Assembly: GCA_028279515.1 (NCBI GenBank)
Contig: JANQNQ010000014.1
Coordinates: 124,001 to 188,000 of the forward strand
Length of the DNA stretch: 64,000 bases
Direction: 5' to 3'
From: Flavobacteriaceae bacterium
Lineage (GTDB): Bacteria; Bacteroidota; Bacteroidia; Flavobacteriales; Flavobacteriaceae
Position numbers and translations under genes: made by a program
Part shown: positions 43,748-53,208 of the stretch, one piece after another
Numbering within the stretch: position 1 is the stretch's first letter
Layout: every line of letters begins with the position of its first letter
Notes under the pieces: model-generated
Seen by the model: the letters and a program-made list of their open reading frames with translations, nothing else
What the model was told of the DNA's origin: nothing
Database searches by the model: none

Positions 43748-46585
43748 ATGTCAGATAAAAAACGCCTGTTTCTCCTCGATGCCTATGCCTTAATTTTTAG
43801 AGGATACTACGCTTTTATAAAGAATCCAAGAATCAACTCGAAGGGAATGGACACGAGCGCCATCATGGGCTTCATGAATTCCTTATTGGATGTGATCAAG
43901 CGCGAACGTCCCGATCATCTTGCCGTCTGTTTTGACAAGGGTGGATCGGTAGACCGTGTCGAAATGTTCCCAGAATATAAGGCCAATAGAGACGAAACTC
44001 CAGAGGCTATCAAGATTGCGGTTCCGTATATCGAAAAGATCCTTAAGGCTATGCACATTCCAGTGATGGTCAAAGAGGGGTACGAAGCCGATGACATCAT
44101 TGGCACCTTGGCAAAACAAGCCGAAAAGCAAGGCTACATGACCTATATGGTTACTCCTGATAAAGATTTCGCCCAATTAGTTTCAGAGAACATCGTTATG
44201 TATCGTCCGCCGAGAATGGGCAACGGTTGGGAACTATGGGGAATCGAAGAAGTACAGAAGAAATTTGAAGTAGAACGTCCGGAGCAAGTCATCGATTTTC
44301 TCGGAATGATGGGCGATTCGGTTGATAATATCCCTGGATTACCTGGCGTTGGAGAAAAGACCGCCAAAAAGTTCTTAGCGCAATATGGAAGCATGGAGAA
44401 CTTACTCGCCAACACGCACGAGCTTAAAGGCAAAATGAAGGAAAAGGTCGAAGCCAATGCCGAGTTAGGGATGCTTTCAAAAAAGCTAGCAACCATCCTA
44501 TTGGATGTCCCGGTAGAGTTTCATGAAAAAGACTTTGAACTTTCAGAACCAGACGTCGATAAGGTAAAAGAGATCTTTACCGAGTTGGAGTTCAGGAGAA
44601 TGATTGAAAATTTCTTGAAAACGTTTGGCAAACAACCTGAAGCAACGACTGCAACTGCAGCTACTCCAGTGGCTAAAACACCCAAGCAACGAGCGGCTGA
44701 TGCTACACAATTCGACCTGTTTGCACAACCTGGTACCGGGATGGCTGTAGAGAGCGCCACAGTGAATGGTTACCAAAACATTGAAACCACCTCACACTTT
44801 TATCAGCTAATAAATACTTCGCTTTCGCGGAAACTTTTGCTGGAGAAATTGCTAAAGCAGAACAGTGTTTGTTTCGACACCGAAACGACCAGCATTAAAT
44901 CGCTTGAAGCCGAACTCGTCGGAATCGCATTTTCATGGGAAGTAGGAAAAGGATACTATGTTGGCTTTCCAGAAGATCAAGAAGAAACCAAAACCATTCT
45001 TGAAGAATTTAGACCATTCTTTGAAAACGAAAGCATTGAAAAGATCGGGCAAAATTTGAAATACGACATCAAGGTACTCTCTAACTATGGCATGCCGGTG
45101 AAAGGGCCAATCTTTGATACGATGATCGCTCATTACCTTATCAATCCAGACATGCGCCATAATATGGACGTACTGGCCGAAACCTATCTTAACTACCAGC
45201 CCGTTTCGATAGAAACATTGATTGGAAAAAAAGGAAAGAACCAGTTGTCGATGCGTTCGGTAGCTCTCGAAAAACAGACCGAATATGCGGTAGAGGATTC
45301 AGATATCACGTTGCAATTAAAAGAACATTTCGAAAAGGAAATGGAGACTGGCAATGTGACCAAGCTTTTCAAGGAGGTCGAAGTACCATTGGTCAGCGTA
45401 TTGGCCGATATGGAGATCGAAGGAATCAACCTCAACGAGGATTATTTGAAAGGACTATCTGAGGCGCTGACCACTGACATTGACCGTCTCGAAAGTGGCA
45501 TCTATGAACAAGCGGGAGAGACCTTCAACTTGGCTTCGCCAAAACAATTGGGACCAATTCTATTTGATAAATTGAAGTTGGTCGACAAACCCAAGAAGAC
45601 CAAAACAGGACAATATTCAACTGCAGAAGATGTCCTGTCATATTTGGCAAAGGATCATCAGATCATAGCCGATATCTTAGAATGGCGCCAATACAAAAAA
45701 CTACAAAGCACCTATGTTGATGCGCTTCCAAACGAAGTGAATCCGAAAACACATAGGATACACACCGTATATAGTCAGGCTGTAGCCGCCACGGGAAGAT
45801 TAAGTTCTAACAATCCGAATCTGCAGAACATTCCGATTCGTACCGAGCGAGGTCGACAAGTAAGAAAAGCGTTTGTACCTCGAGACAAAGATCACGTCTT
45901 ACTCGCCGCCGACTACTCTCAAATCGAGTTGCGCATCATCGCTGCCTTAAGCGAAGAGGAAAATATGATCAAGGCGTTTAAAGATGGTGAGGACATTCAT
46001 GCTTCAACCGCAGCGCGTGTCTTCAATGTAGCTTTAGATGAAGTTACTCGCGAGCAAAGAGGTAACGCTAAGACCGTGAACTTTGGTATTATCTATGGTG
46101 TTTCCGCCTTTGGCTTAAGCAATCAAACCGATCTGTCTCGAAGTGAGGCCAAAGAGCTTATCGAAACCTATTACAAGACCTATCCGAAGTTGCGTCAATA
46201 CATGGCCAATCAAGTCGACTTTGCAAGAGACAACGGTTATGTAGAAACTATTCTTGGAAGACGTCGTTATCTCAAGGACATTAACAGCCGTAATGCCGTT
46301 GTACGCGGAGCTGCAGAGCGAAATGCTGTCAACGCACCGATACAAGGAAGCGCCGCTGATATCATCAAAATCGCCATGATCAACATCCACAAACGTTTCA
46401 AGGAAGAAAACTTCAAGTCAAGGATGCTGCTTCAAGTACATGATGAATTGGTGTTTGATGCCCACAAAGATGAACTCGAGACCATCAAACCCATCATCAA
46501 ATCTGAAATGGAGAACGCCTATAAGCTAGCCGTCCCGTTAGATGTCGAAATGGGCATTGGTGAGAATTGGCTGGAGGCACATTAA
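43748..46585 (+). CDS. polA: DNA polymerase I
   Basis: Repair and Okazaki-fragment polymerase, 945 residues. The 5'-3' exonuclease domain (about 1-300) has LLDAYALIFRGYYAF and the helix-hairpin-helix (LPGVGEKTAKKFL). The 3'-5' exonuclease domain (about 345-540) keeps FDTETT, IGQNLKYDIK and YAVEDSDIT, so proofreading is probably active. The polymerase domain (about 560-945) has motif A DYSQIELRI, motif B RGNAKTVNFGIIYG and motif C QVHDELVF. A 35-residue Ala/Thr-rich linker joins the exonuclease domains. It is monocistronic between the glycosidase cluster and the sigma factor. Confidence 0.98.
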   Translation: MSDKKRLFLLDAYALIFRGYYAFIKNPRINSKGMDTSAIMGFMNSLLDVIKRERPDHLAVCFDKGGSVDRVEMFPEYKANRDETPEAIKIAVPYIEKILKAMHIPVMVKEGYEADDIIGTLAKQAEKQGYMTYMVTPDKDFAQLVSENIVMYRPPRMGNGWELWGIEEVQKKFEVERPEQVIDFLGMMGDSVDNIPGLPGVGEKTAKKFLAQYGSMENLLANTHELKGKMKEKVEANAELGMLSKKLATILLDVPVEFHEKDFELSEPDVDKVKEIFTELEFRRMIENFLKTFGKQPEATTATAATPVAKTPKQRAADATQFDLFAQPGTGMAVESATVNGYQNIETTSHFYQLINTSLSRKLLLEKLLKQNSVCFDTETTSIKSLEAELVGIAFSWEVGKGYYVGFPEDQEETKTILEEFRPFFENESIEKIGQNLKYDIKVLSNYGMPVKGPIFDTMIAHYLINPDMRHNMDVLAETYLNYQPVSIETLIGKKGKNQLSMRSVALEKQTEYAVEDSDITLQLKEHFEKEMETGNVTKLFKEVEVPLVSVLADMEIEGINLNEDYLKGLSEALTTDIDRLESGIYEQAGETFNLASPKQLGPILFDKLKLVDKPKKTKTGQYSTAEDVLSYLAKDHQIIADILEWRQYKKLQSTYVDALPNEVNPKTHRIHTVYSQAVAATGRLSSNNPNLQNIPIRTERGRQVRKAFVPRDKDHVLLAADYSQIELRIIAALSEEENMIKAFKDGEDIHASTAARVFNVALDEVTREQRGNAKTVNFGIIYGVSAFGLSNQTDLSRSEAKELIETYYKTYPKLRQYMANQVDFARDNGYVETILGRRRYLKDINSRNAVVRGAAERNAVNAPIQGSAADIIKIAMINIHKRFKEENFKSRMLLQVHDELVFDAHKDELETIKPIIKSEMENAYKLAVPLDVEMGIGENWLEAH

Positions 46586-46725
46586 TTAGTTGTTAGTTAT
46601 TGGCTATCGGTCATTAGGGTTATCATATAAACATGTGAATTAAGATCAACAATTTTCAAAAAAAGGTAAAACCGTACCGTTCTAATCTTTTTTTAATAAG
46701 TTTATACTAGCAATCCTGTTCGTAA
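46586..46725. repeat. polA downstream spacer with a dispersed repeat
   Basis: Right after the polA stop, ATTAGTTGTTAGTTATTGG is the inverse of the CCAATAACTAACAACTAA-like sequence seen near 30063 and 30391. No terminator hairpin was recognised in the rest. Confidence 0.4.
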
Positions 46726-47304
46726 ATGGATGACTCCTTGTCAAATAACACACCATCCGTTATTTCTATTTCTGATAGTAGCGGCGCAAATACATTTGAA
46801 ACACTTTTCAAATTGTATCATGCAAAACTCTTGCACATTGCCAAGAACTACCTTTCAAGTGAAGAGGATGCTGAGGAAATCGTTCAAGACGTTTTTGTCA
46901 AGCTCTGGAAGAAGAAAAAGACGCTGGAGATCCATTCAAACTTTAATAGCTATTTGTTCAAGATGGTTCGTAACGCCTGCCTGGATCAACTACGAAAGGA
47001 CAAACGAAAGGTAAAAAGATGGGGGCAAGATGCTGCCATCGAACAACACATCAATTATTTGGCCTTATCAGACGAGGCTTCTTCTCTGATTATTGAACAA
47101 GAACTAGCAGCTCAGATCGAAGCCGCTATTCAACTTTTACCCGATAAATGCAAACAGGTCTTCATTAAAAGTAGAGTGCAGGGATTGGCTCACAAAGACA
47201 TCTCTGAAGAGCTTGATATTTCGGTAAAAACTGTAGAGAATCATATCACTCGTGCTATCAAGCATATGAAGTTACATCTGCAAGAGTTTCTACATCTTTT
47301 TTAA
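46726..47304 (+). CDS. ECF RNA polymerase sigma factor
   Basis: A 192-residue extracytoplasmic-function sigma factor of the type expanded in Bacteroidota. Region 2 (about 25-95) contains FETLFKLYHAKLLHIA, EEDAEEIVQDVFVKLWK and the -10 helix. Region 4 (about 125-185) has AIQLLPDKCKQVF, the HTH SEELDISVKTVENHI and TRAIKHMKLHL. The next genes are FecR anti-sigma, SusC with STN domain and SusD, so it is expected to switch on that transport locus when released. Confidence 0.93.
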   Translation: MDDSLSNNTPSVISISDSSGANTFETLFKLYHAKLLHIAKNYLSSEEDAEEIVQDVFVKLWKKKKTLEIHSNFNSYLFKMVRNACLDQLRKDKRKVKRWGQDAAIEQHINYLALSDEASSLIIEQELAAQIEAAIQLLPDKCKQVFIKSRVQGLAHKDISEELDISVKTVENHITRAIKHMKLHLQEFLHLF

Positions 47305-47371
47305 AAAAGTCGATTTCTTTTTAGGGGGTCTCCTCTTTTTTTTCGTCAGTATAGTATAAACACTTTCGAAA

Positions 47372-48331
47372 ATGAACGAGCTCAAATTAAAAAAGTACTT
47401 ACGGGAAGAGGTGAGTGAGCAAGAGCGTCTGGAGATTCTAAGGTGGATTCAAGCAGACGAAAACAACCAACGCATCTTCAACAAGTTAAAGGCTGAGCAT
47501 GTTGCCAAGACATTGGAAAATGTTGACCATAATGACACACAGGCAGTATATGACAACTTTGTCGACAAGCATACCAAACGGAAACGTTTGACCTATGGCT
47601 CGTATGCCGCCGCTATTGCTGTATTGATTGCCTTTGCCTCCTATTGGTATCAGTATAATCTAAACGAAAGTTCTGATGACCATCAACATCATTCGCTGGT
47701 TGTCAGCACCCAAGATGATTTTGCAAAGAAGATAACCTTACCCGATGGAAGCGTCGTACTCCTAAACATTAACAGTCAACTTCAGTATCCAAGGACTTTT
47801 GATCAAGGAGAGCGAGAAGTAGCATTGATCGGAGAAGGGCATTTTGACGTAACACATGATCCAGAAAGACCTTTTATTGTAAAGACCAGGGACTTTGATG
47901 TAAAGGTACTTGGAACCTCTTTCAATGTTAAGTCCTATCAAAATGACAGTCAGACTGAAACCACATTGATCTCGGGTAAAGTAGAAGTACTTCGCGAGAA
48001 GGAAATACCCATCGTTTTGGCACCTTCCCAAAAGGCAGTCTATTATAAAACTGAAGAGAAAATCGAGGTAGAAGAAGTGATCTCCAAAGACGCCATTGCA
48101 TGGCAGCAAGGAACGCTGGTCTTTAAGAACACCCCTATGCGTCAGGTTGCTCTAGACCTTGAGCGAAAGTACAATATCAAAATCGTAATTAAATCACCTA
48201 AACTATTAACATATGAATACACAGGAACCTTTGACAATTTGACACTGGAAGAATCACTGCAATTATTGATGATTTCATCACCAATCAAGTACACGAGGAC
48301 GAAAGACCAAGTGATCATTGATATGAAATAA
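47372..48331 (+). CDS. FecR-family anti-sigma factor
   Basis: A 319-residue inner-membrane sigma regulator. The cytoplasmic N-terminus (1-80) would hold the sigma factor. One helix lies at about 82-102 (YGSYAAAIAVLIAFASYW). The periplasmic FecR domain (about 110-215) has the conserved TLPDGSVVLLNINSQLQYP and VLGTSFNVKSY segments. A DUF4974-type C-terminal domain (about 248-319) is STN-like and ends in the SPIKYTRTKDQVIIDMK strand. It receives the signal from the STN domain of SusC. Confidence 0.93.
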   Translation: MNELKLKKYLREEVSEQERLEILRWIQADENNQRIFNKLKAEHVAKTLENVDHNDTQAVYDNFVDKHTKRKRLTYGSYAAAIAVLIAFASYWYQYNLNESSDDHQHHSLVVSTQDDFAKKITLPDGSVVLLNINSQLQYPRTFDQGEREVALIGEGHFDVTHDPERPFIVKTRDFDVKVLGTSFNVKSYQNDSQTETTLISGKVEVLREKEIPIVLAPSQKAVYYKTEEKIEVEEVISKDAIAWQQGTLVFKNTPMRQVALDLERKYNIKIVIKSPKLLTYEYTGTFDNLTLEESLQLLMISSPIKYTRTKDQVIIDMK

Positions 48332-48343
48332 TACCTCAAAAGA

Positions 48344-48370
48344 AAAGAGGGTGCTGCAACACCCCCTTTA
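48344..48370 (+). terminator. hairpin between fecR and susC genes
   Basis: AAAGAGGGTG and CACCCCCTTT form a 10-bp stem with one mismatch and a CTGCAA loop. Only three T residues follow, so it is a weak terminator or an mRNA-processing or stability element separating regulator and transporter expression. Confidence 0.55.
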
Positions 48371-48420
48371 ATGGTATTGACCAATAAAACTTATTGACCA
48401 ACATCAAACATTCCAAAATT

Positions 48421-51400
48421 ATGAAAAAAAGCGAACCCACAGGTTTTTCGCTTAGAAATCAATTTCTAAGGATCATGAAGATCTACATTGTTTTAGTATT
48501 TGTTACCCTCGCAAAGCTATTTGCAAGCAACGCCTATAGCCAAGCCATTACCGTAAATGTAGAAAATGTCGCATTGAAAACCGTCTTGGATCAAATTGAG
48601 GCTGAAAGTGATTTTCACTTCTTTTATAATAACAGCCTTGTTGACGTTTCAAAAAAGACGACCATCCATGCAGAAAAACAAGAAGTCCCCACCATTCTTA
48701 CTCGTATTTTTAATGCTACAGATATTGACTTTAAGATGTTCAAAAATCAGATTATCCTCTTTCCAAGGAACGAGGCTGCTGTATTGGATGTCTTAGAAGA
48801 AATTGGCGAAGATAAACAGGAGAATTCTGGCAAGAATAGAATCAGTCAGCAGCAAAAGGTGCAATCAATCATTAAAAAGGCCACACAAGACCCGATTACG
48901 GGTACCGTGGTTGACGATAATGGTTTACCGCTTCCTGGTGTGTCGATTCTAGTTCAAGGAACTACGAGAGGTGTTCAGACTGACTTCGATGGTAATTATC
49001 GAATTATCGCCGACCCTGGTGAAGTATTGGTCTTTTCATATGTGGGAATGCTTTCTCAAAGCATCACCGTCGGAGCCAACAAACAAATTAACGTAACGAT
49101 GAGAACGAATCTCGATGAATTGGAAGAGGTCATCGTAACAGGTTATAGCACCCAAAGAAAAGCGAGAATCACAGGTTCTGCAGAGAACTTGGATGTGGAT
49201 ATCATCACATCGGTGCCCAGAGCCTCTTTACAAGAAAACTTGCAAGGAAACGTCTCGGGGGTTCAAGTCATCGCCAACTCTGGACAACCAGGAGCTACTC
49301 CTACCGTTCGTATTAGAGGAGTTGGATCTTTTGATTCAGCAGCCCCCCTTTATGTTATCGACGGACTTCAAACAACGAATGCGGGTGTTATAGCATCACT
49401 CAACCCAAGTGACATTGAAAACCTGTCGGTTCTTAAAGATGCCGCCGCAACTTCTATCTATGGGGTTCGTGGATCCAACGGTGTAATTGTTATCAAAACA
49501 AAATCTGGAAGAACCGGAAAAACCAGTGTCACGTACAATGTACAATCTGGTTTGTCCTCAGCCACCGCCGCCGAACGCTTTAAACCACTAAATACTGACG
49601 AGTTGGGAGAGCTGCTAATTGAAGGAGTCTTGAATGCATCGCTCGCATCCAACCAAGCCGATGCCTTGACCTATCTCACCGACCGCGGATTCAATCCAAA
49701 TGTAAACACTGATTGGTACGACCTCAACACTCGAGACGCTTTGTACCAACAGCACAACTTGTCTATCAGTGGAGGGTCAGAAAAAACACGATTCTTTATT
49801 TCCGGAGGATACTTCAATCAAGAGGGTATTATTCTTTCTTCTCAATTTGAGCGTATCAACTCAAGAATCAAAGTTGATCATGATTTTAATGATCGCTTGT
49901 CAGCCGGAATTTCTGTGAGTTACAACAAGCGTATCAGCGATGTTAGACCCGATGGAGGTGCATTTGCCAACCCAGTGCGTTCTATCTATAGGATACGACC
50001 TGATATTGCACCATTTAATGATGATGGCACATACAACTTAACGTTCAATAGTACGCACAATCCCATTGCACAAGCGCGTGAAGAAATTAGAAGAAACATT
50101 ACACACACTTTACTGGGATCAGCGAATTTGGCTTATAGAATTACTGACGGACTTTCTTTTGAGTCACTCATCAATTTAAATCAGCGTTTTGTAGATGACT
50201 TCATTCGTCGCCCAGCAGGTTTTGGAAGCGGAAGACCTTTGGGAGACGGTTTTCAAGATTCAGATTTCTTATTCAACTGGTTGTTTAGAAACATGTTGAA
50301 GTATGATCAAACATGGGACAAGCATAGTCTCACAGCATTTGGAGGTTACGAGTTTCAGAAAACGAGAAACAAATTCACCGACATCGCAATCGAGAATATT
50401 CCAGATGGTTTTACTGACCTCACCAACGGAACCATTCCTACTACGGCTTCGACCAGCAGATTCTTTGGCGGACTTAACTCTGCTTTCTTGAATGCAGAAT
50501 ATTCATACGACGACCGCTATCTACTAAGTGCTTCCGTAAGACGTGATGGTTCTTCAGAATTTAGCGACGATAACAAATATGCCGTATTCTGGTCCGTTGG
50601 TTTGGGGTGGAACATCGCCAAGGAAAAATTCATGGAAAGCCAATCGGTTATCGATGACTTGAAGCTACGAGCCAGCTACGGAGTTAATGGTAATGACCCA
50701 GGTGTGGGTGGTATCAACAACTTATTTAGCATCAATAACTACGATGAATCCCCTGGCCTGATCTTCTCAACGCTTGGAAACCCTGATCTGGTTTGGGAGA
50801 AGAACAAACCCCTGAATGTCGGATTAGATTATACAATACTTAACAGACGTATTTCAGGAAGCATCGATTGGTACAAAAGAGTCACCAGTGACCTCTTGCG
50901 TAGTAGACCTGTTTCGGCTTCGAACGGAGACACCGGAATCGGTGAAAACATCGGTGAGATGGAAAACACCGGAATCGAGCTGTCGATCACCAGTAGAAAC
51001 GTCGTTTCAAATACGGGAGGTTTTGAATGGACCACCAGTGTCAATTTTACCACCAACAAAAACGAGGTCACCAAATTAGACAGAGGTAACGAACCTATCG
51101 AAGGGACCACTAGCGTCATTGCAGTTGGTGAAGACATTAATACCTTCTATTTACCGATATACGCAGGTGTAGATCCTGCTAACGGAAATGCCTTATGGTA
51201 TACCGACGACACTAGAACAGAGGTGACCACCAACTATAACAACGCCGAGCAAGGCATCATCGGAAAGTCAACACCAGATTTCTATGCCGGACTGCAAAAC
51301 ACGGTTCGATACAAAGGATTCTCACTAGACTTCCATATTTATACTGCTTGGGGAGGCTTGTTATATGATACATGGGGAAGGTTTACAAACTCAGATGGGT

Positions 51401-51783
51401 CTAGAGGACTTTCAACAACTGGAAACATCAATCGAGGCACTTATGAAAGAAGGTGGCGACAGCCAGGAGATATCACAGATGTGCCGAAGGTTGTATTCGG
51501 AAACGGACAATCTGGAACTTCCTCTCAATCTTCTTCTCGTTTTATTTATGACGGTTCTTACATCCGATTAAGAGATGTCACGCTAGCCTATCAGTTTCCA
51601 GAAAAACTGGTTGAAAAGCTGAAAATTTCTAACGCAAGGGTATTCGTCAAAGGAAGTAACCTATTCACGTATATACATGATGACAGGTTAGAAAGAGATC
51701 CCGAGGCTGGTTTGTCCGGTCGCTTGAATCAAGAGATTCCTATCAGTAAGACCATCTTTTTAGGTTTAGATCTAACATTTTAA
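48421..51783 (+). CDS. SusC/RagA-type TonB-dependent transporter with STN signalling domain
   Basis: A 1120-residue outer-membrane transporter using TonB energy. The start is ATG 48421; an upstream TTG frame is rejected. A signal peptide precedes an STN secretin/TonB short N-terminal domain (about 40-115, starting ITVNVENVALKTVLDQIEAE). A carboxypeptidase-like beta-sandwich follows (about 155-235, GTVVDDNGLPLPGVSILVQG). The plug domain (about 245-365) has SVLKDAAATSIYGVRGSNGV, and a 22-strand barrel ends in FLGLDLTF. The STN domain implies signalling to the FecR/ECF pair. Substrate unknown: no enzyme gene is linked. Confidence 0.95.
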   Translation: MKKSEPTGFSLRNQFLRIMKIYIVLVFVTLAKLFASNAYSQAITVNVENVALKTVLDQIEAESDFHFFYNNSLVDVSKKTTIHAEKQEVPTILTRIFNATDIDFKMFKNQIILFPRNEAAVLDVLEEIGEDKQENSGKNRISQQQKVQSIIKKATQDPITGTVVDDNGLPLPGVSILVQGTTRGVQTDFDGNYRIIADPGEVLVFSYVGMLSQSITVGANKQINVTMRTNLDELEEVIVTGYSTQRKARITGSAENLDVDIITSVPRASLQENLQGNVSGVQVIANSGQPGATPTVRIRGVGSFDSAAPLYVIDGLQTTNAGVIASLNPSDIENLSVLKDAAATSIYGVRGSNGVIVIKTKSGRTGKTSVTYNVQSGLSSATAAERFKPLNTDELGELLIEGVLNASLASNQADALTYLTDRGFNPNVNTDWYDLNTRDALYQQHNLSISGGSEKTRFFISGGYFNQEGIILSSQFERINSRIKVDHDFNDRLSAGISVSYNKRISDVRPDGGAFANPVRSIYRIRPDIAPFNDDGTYNLTFNSTHNPIAQAREEIRRNITHTLLGSANLAYRITDGLSFESLINLNQRFVDDFIRRPAGFGSGRPLGDGFQDSDFLFNWLFRNMLKYDQTWDKHSLTAFGGYEFQKTRNKFTDIAIENIPDGFTDLTNGTIPTTASTSRFFGGLNSAFLNAEYSYDDRYLLSASVRRDGSSEFSDDNKYAVFWSVGLGWNIAKEKFMESQSVIDDLKLRASYGVNGNDPGVGGINNLFSINNYDESPGLIFSTLGNPDLVWEKNKPLNVGLDYTILNRRISGSIDWYKRVTSDLLRSRPVSASNGDTGIGENIGEMENTGIELSITSRNVVSNTGGFEWTTSVNFTTNKNEVTKLDRGNEPIEGTTSVIAVGEDINTFYLPIYAGVDPANGNALWYTDDTRTEVTTNYNNAEQGIIGKSTPDFYAGLQNTVRYKGFSLDFHIYTAWGGLLYDTWGRFTNSDGSRGLSTTGNINRGTYERRWRQPGDITDVPKVVFGNGQSGTSSQSSSRFIYDGSYIRLRDVTLAYQFPEKLVEKLKISNARVFVKGSNLFTYIHDDRLERDPEAGLSGRLNQEIPISKTIFLGLDLTF

Positions 51784-51792
51784 TTCGACACC

Positions 51793-53196
51793 ATGAAAAA
51801 ATACATATATACCATACTATTCTCATTATCAATTGTACTGGTCGCTTGCGATGATACATTGGATCAGAATTTTTCAGATACCGTACCTGTAGATGAGGCG
51901 GTCGTAGACTTGAATTCTCTTAACTTGGCTGCAAACGGAACTTACAGTTTTTTAGCCAGTGCAAACAATTATGGTCGTACCGTTTTGTTGGTTCCTGAGA
52001 TCTTGTCAGACAACGGTTTCATCGATGCCTTTGACAACACCGGAAGGTACTTGGATTATGACGCATTTAACTTGAACGCCAACGATGGCAACGCCGACGG
52101 AACCTGGAACAATTTTGCCGATATCATCGCCACCTCTTCGATAGCCATTCGAGAGGCAAATGAAATCACATTTCCAGCGAGCGAACAAGACGACGCTAAT
52201 CAATATATTGGGGAGCTACACGCGTTAAGAGCATTGGCACTGCATAATTTTCAACTGTTCTTTGCGCAGCCATACAATTCGACTGCAGGAGCTTCACACC
52301 TCGGGGTTCCAATTCCAGACTTTTCTTTACTTGGAAACGGAGGAACCGTGCAATTTCCCGAAAGAAGCACTACAGCCGAAGGCTATGCTCAAATTGTCAA
52401 TGACCTCATGGAGGCCATCAATCTTATGGATCCTGACCTTGACAACTCACCGACACGCATGGATATTCATGCAGCACGCGCTTTGTTAGCTCGTGTGTAT
52501 TTACATATGGAAAATTGGACTGCTGCAAGAGACCTTGCCACAGAGGTCATCAATTCGAGTGGTAATTCCCTATTAGACAATGGCCAATACATTGCCAGCT
52601 GGGACGGACTCGATTTCAATGATGAGACCTTATTTACAGTTGCATTTAACGCTACCGACAATTTAGGCAGCAATTCGATTACCCACTTTTATCTTGGATA
52701 TGAGGATGCTTTTGCCTCACCAGATTTCATCAGCCTTTTCACAGCTACCGATGTCAGAACACAATTGTATCCAGTATCGGGAACGGTAAATCTGGTTCAA
52801 AAGTTTCCAAGTGTTGGCTTCAATGATGACAACCTGCAAGTTCTACGACTTTCGGAGATGTACTTGATCAAAGCGGAAGCACACGCACAGCTCGGAGAAA
52901 ACACAGATGCGCAAATGGCGCTCGATGCTATTATCCAGAGAGCAGACCCAATGGCCGGTACCTCAACTGAAACGGGACAAGACCTTATCGATAAGATCTT
53001 GCTTGAGCGAAGAAAAGAATTGGCCTTCGAAGGCTTTCGACTCTTTGACCTTACGCGTTATGCACTTACCTATAACAAGTTTAGGCAAGATGCGGCACCG
53101 ACAGAAGTGGTGGCTCCAGAGAACCGAACCATTCTTCCGGTTCCTATTGATGAAATGAATGCTAACCCTAACATGGTACAAAATCCAGGTTACTAA
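51793..53196 (+). CDS. SusD/RagB-type nutrient-binding lipoprotein
   Basis: A 467-residue surface lipoprotein that closes over the SusC barrel as a lid. The lipobox is VLVAC (Cys19). A tetratricopeptide-like helical core includes AARALLARVYLHMENWTAA (about 228-246). The C-terminal RagB signature is LRLSEMYLIKAEAHAQLGE plus LERRKELAFEGFRLFDLTRY. It lies 9 bp after the transporter, the standard SusC/SusD pairing. Confidence 0.95.
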   Translation: MKKYIYTILFSLSIVLVACDDTLDQNFSDTVPVDEAVVDLNSLNLAANGTYSFLASANNYGRTVLLVPEILSDNGFIDAFDNTGRYLDYDAFNLNANDGNADGTWNNFADIIATSSIAIREANEITFPASEQDDANQYIGELHALRALALHNFQLFFAQPYNSTAGASHLGVPIPDFSLLGNGGTVQFPERSTTAEGYAQIVNDLMEAINLMDPDLDNSPTRMDIHAARALLARVYLHMENWTAARDLATEVINSSGNSLLDNGQYIASWDGLDFNDETLFTVAFNATDNLGSNSITHFYLGYEDAFASPDFISLFTATDVRTQLYPVSGTVNLVQKFPSVGFNDDNLQVLRLSEMYLIKAEAHAQLGENTDAQMALDAIIQRADPMAGTSTETGQDLIDKILLERRKELAFEGFRLFDLTRYALTYNKFRQDAAPTEVVAPENRTILPVPIDEMNANPNMVQNPGY

Positions 53197-53208
53197 AAAT
53201 CCAACAAC

